From: JBBROS01 sp963752225
GTDB taxonomy: Bacteria > Pseudomonadota > Alphaproteobacteria > Acetobacterales > Acetobacteraceae
Direction of reading: 5' to 3'
NCBI GenBank assembly: GCA_963752225.1
Contig: CAVVXS010000007.1
Coordinates: forward strand, 124,001 to 188,000
DNA length: 64,000 nucleotides
Shown: positions 58,243 to 64,000 of the stretch, one piece after another
How positions within the stretch are numbered: the first letter of the stretch is position 1
Layout: the number at the start of each line of letters is the position of its first letter
The notes under the pieces: model-generated
Told to the model about the DNA's origin: nothing
What the model saw: the letters and a program-made list of their open reading frames with translations, nothing else
Databases searched by the model: none
Translations under genes and position numbers: made by a program

Positions 58243-59810
58243 CCGGGCGGCCCCTGCTTGGCCTGTTGCTGGCCTTTCTGCTAGGCGGGGCGGCAACGGC
58301 GCAGGAGCGGCCGGGCGGAACGCTTCGGCTGCTGGCCGGCAGCGCGGCCGGCTCGATCGATCCGCAGATCAACTACACCGCGCAGTTCTGGCAGGTGTTC
58401 GCCCCGGTCTATGACGGGCTGGTCGCATTCAAGAAAGTGCCGGGACCGGACGGCACCACGATCGTGCCGGACCTGGCCGACGCGGTGCCGCAACCGGAGG
58501 ACGGGCTTGTCTATCGTTTCCGCCTGCGGCCCGGCCTGCGCTTCTCCGACGGCAGCCCGGTGCGGGCGGACGACGTGGTCGCCTCGTTCCGCCGCATCTT
58601 CGCCGCCGGCAGCCCGACCGCCGACACCTTCTATGGCGCGATCGCCGGCGCGCCGGAGTGTCTGCAGGCGCCCGCCCGCTGCGCGCTGCCCGGCGTCGTG
58701 GCGCAGGGCGACGCGATCACCATCACCCTGACCCGGCCTGACCCCGACTTCTTGCAGAAACTCGCTTTGCCGCATGCCAGCATCGTGCCGGCCGCGTCGC
58801 CCGCGCATGATGTCGGCACGGCGCCGCTGCCCGGCACCGGGCCGTGGCGCATCGCCGCGTACGACCCGAACGACGCCCTGGTGCTCGAGCGCAATCCGTT
58901 CTTCCAGGTCTGGAACGCCGACGCGCAGCCGGCGGCGCTGCCGGACGGGGCACGCTACGAGTTCGGGCTGGACGCCGAAGCGCAGGTCACGTCCGTGCTC
59001 AACGGGCAGGCCGATTGGATGTTCGACACGCCGCCGCCCGAACGGCTCGGCGAGGTCGCGTCGCATCCGCGACTGGTCCACCTCAACCCGGCCTCCGCGC
59101 TGTGGTTCGTGCCGCTCAACGTCCATCTGCCGCCGTTCGACGACATTCGCGCCCGGCGCGCCTTCGCCATGGCCGTCAACCGCGACGCCGCCGTGCGGCT
59201 GTTCGGCGGCCGGCGGATGGCCGTTGCGCAATGCCAGGTGGTGCCGCCGGGCTTGCCGGGCTACGCGCCCTATTGCCCCAACCCGTTCGACCCCGACGCG
59301 GCCCGGCGCCTGGTTGCGGCCAGCGGCACGGCCGGGCAAGCCGTGACCCTGGTCACCGACGACGCCCCCACCTCGCGCGCGATCGGCACCTGGCTGGTGG
59401 ACGTGCTCGGCGAGCTCGGTTACCGCGCCCGGCTGCAGACGCTGTCGGCCAATATCCAGTTCACCTACGTCCAGAACACGCGCAACCGGGTCCAGGCCAG
59501 CCTGACGAGCTGGTATGCCGACTATCCCTCGGCCGCCAACATCCTGGCCGGCAATTTCGGCTGCGCTGCGTTCCGGCCGGGCTCGGACAGCTCGACCAAC
59601 ATCCCCGGCTTCTGCGATCCGGCGCTGGACGCTCGGCTCAACACCGGCCGCCCCGCCGACGTCGAGGCGGTCGACCGTGCGATCACCGACGCGGTGCCGG
59701 CCGTGGTGCTGTTCAGCCCGCGCTACATCGACGTCACCGCCGCGCGGGTCGGCGGCTTCGCCTACCACGAGACGTTCCGCTGGCTGCTGCAGCGGGCGGA
59801 GCTGCCGTGA
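58239..59810 (+). CDS. Peptide-type ABC binding protein, family 5
   Basis: A 523-residue receptor with a signal peptide to about residue 22 (LLGLLLAFLLGGAATA-Q) and the family opening GGTLRLLAGSAAGSIDPQ. Later elements are VYDGLVAFKKVPGPDG, FRLRPGLRFSDGSPVRADDV and LPGTGPWRIAAYDPND. GTG start overlapping the methyltransferase. Unlike the complete Dpp system at 27358-34105, its operon has the receptor first, then DppC-type, then DppB-type permease, and no ATPases. Confidence 0.9.
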   Translation: MTGRPLLGLLLAFLLGGAATAQERPGGTLRLLAGSAAGSIDPQINYTAQFWQVFAPVYDGLVAFKKVPGPDGTTIVPDLADAVPQPEDGLVYRFRLRPGLRFSDGSPVRADDVVASFRRIFAAGSPTADTFYGAIAGAPECLQAPARCALPGVVAQGDAITITLTRPDPDFLQKLALPHASIVPAASPAHDVGTAPLPGTGPWRIAAYDPNDALVLERNPFFQVWNADAQPAALPDGARYEFGLDAEAQVTSVLNGQADWMFDTPPPERLGEVASHPRLVHLNPASALWFVPLNVHLPPFDDIRARRAFAMAVNRDAAVRLFGGRRMAVAQCQVVPPGLPGYAPYCPNPFDPDAARRLVAASGTAGQAVTLVTDDAPTSRAIGTWLVDVLGELGYRARLQTLSANIQFTYVQNTRNRVQASLTSWYADYPSAANILAGNFGCAAFRPGSDSSTNIPGFCDPALDARLNTGRPADVEAVDRAITDAVPAVVLFSPRYIDVTAARVGGFAYHETFRWLLQRAELP

Positions 59811-60688
59811 GGGCGGCCGTGGCGGTGCTGGCGCTGATCGCCGCCGCATGCCTGCTGGCTCCGCTCTACGCGACGTTCGTGTCCGGCACCGACCCGTTCC
59901 GCCCGAACGTGCTCGGGCAGGTGGGAGCCGACGCCGTGCTGGCCGAGGATCCGGCCGGGCTCGGCACGGTGCCGATCGGGCCGGGCTGGCGCGGCGCCTA
60001 CCTGCTGGGCGCCGACGGGCTCGGCCGGGACGTCGCTGCCCGGCTGCTGTATGGCGGCCGCACGTCGCTGCTGGTGGCCGCGGCTGCGACGGTGCTGTGC
60101 TTCGCCGTGGGAGGCGCGGCCGGGGTGGCAGCGGGAGCGTTCGCGGGGATCGTGGATGCGGGGCTGTCGGCGCTGCTCGACCTGCTTTGGGCGTTCCCGG
60201 TGACGCTGCTGGCGATCTCGCTCGCGCTGGTGCTGCTGTCCGGGCCGCTCCGGCTCGGCCCGCTGGTGGTGTCCGAGGACAGCCTGCTGCTGCCGATCGT
60301 GATCCTCGGCCTGGTGTATGCGCCCTATGTGGCGCGGCCGGTGCGGGCGGCGCTGGCCGGGCTGCGCTCGGCCGAGTTCGTCGAGGCGGCGCGCGCCACC
60401 GGCGGCAGCCGCTGGCACGTGCTGCGGCGGCACATGCTGCCGCAACTGATGCCGTTGCTGGCCGGGCTGGCTCCGGTGGTCGCCGCCATCATGCTGCTGA
60501 CCGAGGCGGCGCTGTCGGTGCTCGGGCTCGGCGTGCAGCCACCGGGTGCCAGCTGGGGCACCTTGCTCGCCGACGGGCAGGGCCTGCTGCACCAGCGGCC
60601 GCTGGTGGCAATCGCGCCGGGCGTTGCGGTGGCGGCGACGGTGCTGGCGCTGAACGCGGTCGCCGAAGGGCTGCGCGGCGGTGATTAG
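59807..60688 (+). CDS. Peptide-type ABC permease, DppC-like
   Basis: A 293-residue permease. It has an N-terminal helix, the DppC motif LLGADGLGRDVAARLLYGGR, the coupling loop FVEAARATGGSRWHVLRRHM and LGVQPPGASWGTLLADGQ. GTG start overlapping the receptor stop. It pairs with the next gene, whose start lies inside its final codons. Confidence 0.9.
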   Translation: MRAAVAVLALIAAACLLAPLYATFVSGTDPFRPNVLGQVGADAVLAEDPAGLGTVPIGPGWRGAYLLGADGLGRDVAARLLYGGRTSLLVAAAATVLCFAVGGAAGVAAGAFAGIVDAGLSALLDLLWAFPVTLLAISLALVLLSGPLRLGPLVVSEDSLLLPIVILGLVYAPYVARPVRAALAGLRSAEFVEAARATGGSRWHVLRRHMLPQLMPLLAGLAPVVAAIMLLTEAALSVLGLGVQPPGASWGTLLADGQGLLHQRPLVAIAPGVAVAATVLALNAVAEGLRGGD

Positions 60689-61640
60689 GGCGGTCCTGCA
60701 GCGGGCCGTCCGCGGCGTGCTGGTGCTGTTCGGCATCAGCGTACTCGTGTTCTTGATCTTCTTCGCCACCCCCGGGGCCGACCCGGCGGCCCGCCTGGCC
60801 GGCCGCGGCGCTTCGCCCGAAACGGTGGCGCAGGTGCGGGCGGAGTACGGGCTCGACCGGCCGTTGCCGGTGCAATACGCGGGGCTGATGCGGCGGCTGT
60901 TTGTGACCCGCGACCTGCCAAGCTTCGTCAACCGGGGGCAGCTCGTGGTGCCGGCGGTGCTGCGGGCGGCGCCGGTGACGCTGGCCTTGGCGGTCGGCGC
61001 GGCGGTGATCTGGCTGGCGGCCGGGCTCGGCATCGCGCTGCTTGCGGTGGGCGGCGCCGGCGACCGGGGCCGCGGCCGGCTGATCGTGGCGGCCGGGCTG
61101 CTGGGCGTGTCGGTGCCGGCGTTCTGGCTGGGCGAGATGGTGATGCTGGCCGCCCAAGGTCCGCTGCATGCGAGCCTGTTCGCCTGGGTGCCGGCCCCGG
61201 GTTTGCCGCCGGCGTCGGCTTCGGATTGGCTGCGCGGCATGGCGCTGCCGTGGCTCACGTTGGCGGTGCTGTATGCCGGCATCTATGGCCGGGTGCTGCG
61301 CACCTCGCTCGGTGACGCGTTGCGGCAGGACTACGTCCGCACGGCCCGGGCGAAAGGTTTAGGCGAGCCGCGGATCGCGCTGCGCCACGCGCTGCCGAAC
61401 GCGGCGGTGCCGGCGATCGCTTTGCTGGGGCTTGATCTCGGCGCCCTGCTGGGCGGCGGGACGGTGCTGGTGGAGGTGGTATTCGGCCTGCACGGGATCG
61501 GGCGGCTGACGTTCGACGCGCTCCGCAGCCTCGATCTGGCCATGGTCATGGCCTGCGTATTGTATGCGTCGGCGCTGGTGGTGCTTGCGAACGCCGTCGC
61601 GGACGGGGTGCAGGCATTGCTGGACCCCAGGCTGCGCTAG
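60681..61640 (+). CDS. Peptide-type ABC permease, DppB-like
   Basis: A 319-residue permease: N-terminal helix with VLVLFGISVLVFLIFFATPG, the RLAGRGASPETVAQVRAEYG stretch and the coupling loop YVRTARAKGLGEPRIALRH, ending FGLHGIGRLTFDALRSLD. GTG start 8 bases inside the preceding gene. No ATPase gene follows: the next 374 bases are non-coding and AT-richer. It may share ATPases with another importer. Confidence 0.9.
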   Translation: MIRAVLQRAVRGVLVLFGISVLVFLIFFATPGADPAARLAGRGASPETVAQVRAEYGLDRPLPVQYAGLMRRLFVTRDLPSFVNRGQLVVPAVLRAAPVTLALAVGAAVIWLAAGLGIALLAVGGAGDRGRGRLIVAAGLLGVSVPAFWLGEMVMLAAQGPLHASLFAWVPAPGLPPASASDWLRGMALPWLTLAVLYAGIYGRVLRTSLGDALRQDYVRTARAKGLGEPRIALRHALPNAAVPAIALLGLDLGALLGGGTVLVEVVFGLHGIGRLTFDALRSLDLAMVMACVLYASALVVLANAVADGVQALLDPRLR

Positions 61641-62014
61641 GCCGCGCCCTCAAGCCCTCTCTTCGGGTCAGAAACGATTCCGTCGGGTCCAGGTCCTTTG
61701 AGGCTGGGAAGGCCATCACCCGGACCTGCATGGCCGGTTGCGGAAGTTACAATGACCATGACCATTTGTTCACGGGTGTTTTGCTCGAAGCATTACAAGT
61801 TATGGAATGTCAGGCTACAAGCATAATCGCCGTTCATCTGGCTCACCGGTCAACATTACTATATCGATACCGGGACGACGCAGATAGGTCAGTAAGCAGT
61901 GTGCTTTATGCGTTACTACCCGCCGACTGCCGAGGAAATTTTTTGTTGTCAGCGGATCAATTCATGAGGCATTTAGTTACCTACAAGGCTCGACGTTCGA
62001 AGCTGGAGGCGCCA
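61641..62014. other. AT-rich intergenic region upstream of the PEP-CTERM gene
   Basis: A 374-base gap. From about 61735 to 61990 base composition drops well below that of the flanks (TTACAATGACCATGACC, then AT-rich runs such as AACATTACTATATCGAT and GAAATTTTTTGTTGTC). No ORF here has a convincing ribosome site. It likely holds the promoter of the PEP-CTERM gene and may be a remnant of foreign DNA. I found no clear -24/-12 (RpoN) element. Confidence 0.55.
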
Positions 62015-62875
62015 ATGACCCGTCCGATCTCTGCCAAGACGCTCAGTTTCGTCCGCGCCGCCGTCGTGGCCACAGGCTTAGGCCTTGCCGCCACCCAAGC
62101 GCATGCGGCGGTCGTGACCGACGTGACCTGGGCCCCGGCCGGAAACGTGACCTTCAACTCGTTCCAGGTGAGCGACTTCTCACAAGTCGCATTTACCGGT
62201 CCGGCGGCTGGCGGCGCGGTCAACTTCACCGACACCGGGTTCCTGCCGATCTCCCAATTCAATTTCAACGGCACCAGCACCAATCCGAGCGGCTACACGC
62301 TGTATTTCGCCTTCAACGGCACTGGCACCGTCAACCAGCCGCAAATCAACGCCGGCACGCTTGGCAACTTCAACAGTCTGACGTTCGGCTTCTACCAAGT
62401 CGCGGGTTCACCGACGTTCACGCCCTCGTTCGCCAGTCAGACCCAGGCCACTCCCCCGACCATCGACGGGATCACCTCGACCTCAGGGGCCTTGCCGGGC
62501 ACCTTGTTGGCCACGGGTTCATTGACGAATGGAACGGTGTTCGGGTCGACCAACGGCGGTGGGCTGTTCTCGCCAGGGTCCAATGTGCTGACGACGTTCA
62601 CCCCGGTGCCGAGTGCCGCCGCGTCTGCGTTCTTCGTCGATCCCTCGATCAGCGGCTATCCGCTGAACCTGTCGGCAATCTTCACGAATACGCCGCAAGG
62701 CTTTTCGTTCTTTAACGTGGGCGGTCAACTCGCCGGCTTCAACATCTTCCAGGGCGGCGGGCAAGCCGACTTCGTCGGCACTCCGACCCCCGTTCCGGAA
62801 CCGGTCAGCCTGACGTTGCTCGGCGCCGGCCTTGCGTTTGCCGGCTTCGCCCGGAGCCGCCGCCAAGCCTTCTGA
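62015..62875 (+). CDS. PEP-CTERM sorting domain surface protein
   Basis: A 286-residue exported protein. Signal peptide MTRPISAKTLSFVRAAVVAT ending HA-A near 33. The body is Gly/Ser/Thr/Asn-rich with beta-like repeats. The C-terminal VPEPVSLTLLGAGLAF followed by AGFARSRRQAF is a textbook PEP-CTERM: VPEP, a membrane helix and a basic end. Exosortase should cut it and transfer it to the surface, usually with an exopolysaccharide locus. GGAGG precedes ATG 62015; the in-frame ATG at 61730 lies in the AT-rich leader and is rejected. No exosortase gene is in the window. Confidence 0.9.
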   Translation: MTRPISAKTLSFVRAAVVATGLGLAATQAHAAVVTDVTWAPAGNVTFNSFQVSDFSQVAFTGPAAGGAVNFTDTGFLPISQFNFNGTSTNPSGYTLYFAFNGTGTVNQPQINAGTLGNFNSLTFGFYQVAGSPTFTPSFASQTQATPPTIDGITSTSGALPGTLLATGSLTNGTVFGSTNGGGLFSPGSNVLTTFTPVPSAAASAFFVDPSISGYPLNLSAIFTNTPQGFSFFNVGGQLAGFNIFQGGGQADFVGTPTPVPEPVSLTLLGAGLAFAGFARSRRQAF

Positions 62876-62901
62876 GTTCGCCGTCATGGTCTAAGTCCGA
62901 C

Positions 62902-62940
62902 AGGTCTGTCTTCCCATCGGGGAGGCAGACCTTTTCTTTT
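62902..62940 (+). terminator. Rho-independent terminator after the PEP-CTERM gene
   Basis: AGGTCTG-T-CTTCCC pairs with GGGGAGGCAGACCT around ATC, giving a long stem that is followed by TTTCTTTT. It lies 27 bases after the PEP-CTERM stop. It is the clearest intrinsic terminator in the window. Confidence 0.85.
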
Positions 62941-62990
62941 GGCCCCCTCGCCCCCATCGTCGTGTTCCGAATTCGCCCGGAGCGATGACC

Positions 62991-64000
62991 ATGTTTTCCT
63001 ATGACGTCGCTTTCAGCCGAAACCTCGGCTGGACCACGGAATGGGAGCAGGCCGCCCTTCGCGCCAAGCGCGTCGCGATCGCCGGCATGGGCGGGGTCGG
63101 CGGATCGCACCTCCTGGCCTTGACCCGGCTCGGCATCGGCGCGTTCAGCATCGCCGACTTCGACACCTTCGACGTTGTCAACCTCAACCGCCAGGCCGGC
63201 GCCAACGCGGCGAGCATGGGACGGCCCAAGGTCGACGTGATGGCCGAACAGGCGGCGGCGATCAATCCGGAACTGCGGATCACCCGCTTCGGCGAGGGCG
63301 TGACGGAACAGAACCTGGACCGCTTCCTCGACGGGTGCGATCTGCTCGTGGACGGGCTCGACTTCTTCGTTCTCGACATCCGGGCGCGGCTGTTCGCCCG
63401 TGCCTACGCGCGCGGCATCCCCGCCGTGACCGCGGCGCCGATCGGCATGGGGACCGGGTTCCTTGCCTTCATACCCGGCGGCCAAACCTTCGAGCAGTAT
63501 TTTCGGCTCGACGGACAACCGGAGCAGGAACAATACCTGCGCTTCCTGATGGGGGTCGCGCCGCGCGGGCTGCATCGGAGCTATCTCGCCGACGACACCC
63601 GGGTCGACCTCGCGGCCCGGCGCGGTCCGTCCACGGTGGCCGCCTGCGAGTTCTGCGCGGGGATGGTGGCGACGCAGGCGCTGAAGATCCTGCTCGGACG
63701 CGGACAGGTTCCGGCGGCGCCGGTGCATCTCACGATCGACGCCTACCTCGGACGCGCGGTCCGCACCCGGCTGCGCTGGGGCAACGCCGGGCCGCTGCAG
63801 CGGGTCAAGCGCGCGGTGGCGCGCCGGGTCTACGGGGCGATGGCGGCGCGCAGCCCGGCGCCGGCGGCGGCGGCGCTGCCCGACCTTCCGGTCTACGCCA
63901 TCCTGGACGCCGCACGCTGGGCGCCGAGCGGCGACAACGTGCAGCCGTGGCGGTTCGAGATCCTGGACGCGGCAGCCGCGCGGGTGCGCATCCACCTTGC
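62991..64000 (+). CDS. ThiF-family E1-like protein fused to a nitroreductase domain (partial, cut by edge)
   Basis: The open frame runs off base 64000 after 336 codons. Residues 1-250 are an E1/ThiF fold: nucleotide loop AIAGMGGVGGSHLLALTRLG (Gly-rich at 32-38), DFDTFDVVNLNRQ with the Asp and Asn-Arg of the adenylation site, GRPKVDVM with the Lys, LVDGLDFF, and a CEFC pair at 219-222. From about 300 a second domain begins with YAILDAARWAPSGDNVQPWR, the N-terminal signature of FMN nitroreductases. Such fusions (as in the mycobacterial Rv1355c group) are known but unstudied. GGAG at 62979-62982 fits ATG 62991 (8 bases) better than ATG 62985. Confidence 0.8.
   Translation, partial: MFSYDVAFSRNLGWTTEWEQAALRAKRVAIAGMGGVGGSHLLALTRLGIGAFSIADFDTFDVVNLNRQAGANAASMGRPKVDVMAEQAAAINPELRITRFGEGVTEQNLDRFLDGCDLLVDGLDFFVLDIRARLFARAYARGIPAVTAAPIGMGTGFLAFIPGGQTFEQYFRLDGQPEQEQYLRFLMGVAPRGLHRSYLADDTRVDLAARRGPSTVAACEFCAGMVATQALKILLGRGQVPAAPVHLTIDAYLGRAVRTRLRWGNAGPLQRVKRAVARRVYGAMAARSPAPAAAALPDLPVYAILDAARWAPSGDNVQPWRFEILDAAAARVRIHL

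Noticed and set aside
1..64000. Insertion sequences, prophage, integrases, toxin-antitoxin or CRISPR-Cas genes
   Set aside because: No transposase, integrase, phage structural, Cas or toxin-antitoxin motifs were recognised in any frame examined. Small repeats are the only mobile-like features.

Overview
The window comes from a high-GC alphaproteobacterium, most likely an acetic-acid-bacteria-type lineage (Rhodospirillales/Acetobacteraceae). I base this on the very high GC at third codon positions, many GTG/TTG starts in ATGA/GTGA stop-start overlaps, a SerC of the long alphaproteobacterial type, MmcB, a Phasin_2-type phasin with PhaR-like operators, a comF-grxC neighbourhood next to an NDUFAF5-like methyltransferase, and palindromic intergenic repeats of kinds common in this class. 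The taxon is inferred from gene content, not from a database search. It reads as ordinary chromosome: I see no insertion sequence, prophage, CRISPR array or rRNA, and one tRNA (Ala, CGC).

Layout. 1-1878: minus-strand pair of an exported protein (cut by the edge) and a degenerate ExeA-like protein. 1975-6090: methyltransferase, cysteine dioxygenase-like cupin, four-domain rhodanese, ComF, GrxC. 6291-8220: NrdA-type ribonucleotide reductase behind a paired NrdR-like box. 8349-11395: two orphan solute-binding proteins. 11555-12916: rpsF-rpsR-rplI. 13076-16191: DctA-like symporter translationally coupled to a binding protein, and a class II glutamine amidotransferase. 16407-22375: fabD-fabG-acpP-fabF-mltG-yicC-gmk, a fatty acid, cell wall and nucleotide block. 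22451-27269: polar amino acid ABC genes without an ATPase, a DUF3891 protein, a small membrane protein and a CNNM/CorC-type transporter. 27358-34105: a complete Dpp-type peptide importer with an amidohydrolase inside the operon, then an AroE-like dehydrogenase with a possible 11-codon leader. 35100-38523: phasin region and a large secreted glycosidase-like protein. 38861-41515: LOV blue-light hybrid histidine kinase. 41712-47417: serC, another orphan LivK-type binding protein, a PEP mutase/isocitrate lyase family enzyme, a retropepsin-like protein, folD, a YggT protein and tRNA-Ala. 47481-51692: periplasmic FKBP, lrgB, lrgA and two degenerate GGDEF/EAL-like proteins. 51715-57218: metallophosphoesterase, hldE, mmcB, an Rrf2 regulator, phhB, a minimal zinc protease and a PurD-like ATP-grasp enzyme. 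57388-61640: methyltransferase coupled to a second Dpp-like binding protein and permease set without ATPases. 61641-64000: an AT-richer stretch, a PEP-CTERM surface protein, a terminator, and a ThiF-nitroreductase fusion cut by the right edge.

The genes mostly form short co-directional runs with stop-start overlaps, so translational coupling is pervasive. Uptake is the dominant theme: seven periplasmic binding proteins lie in the window, but only one system (27358-34105) has its ATPases with it. The most unusual items are the ThiF-nitroreductase fusion beside the exosortase substrate, the symporter/binding-protein coupling, the cysteine dioxygenase/four-rhodanese cassette, the paired degenerate GGDEF/EAL genes next to lrgAB, the leader peptide in front of the AroE-like gene, and several families of structured intergenic repeats.
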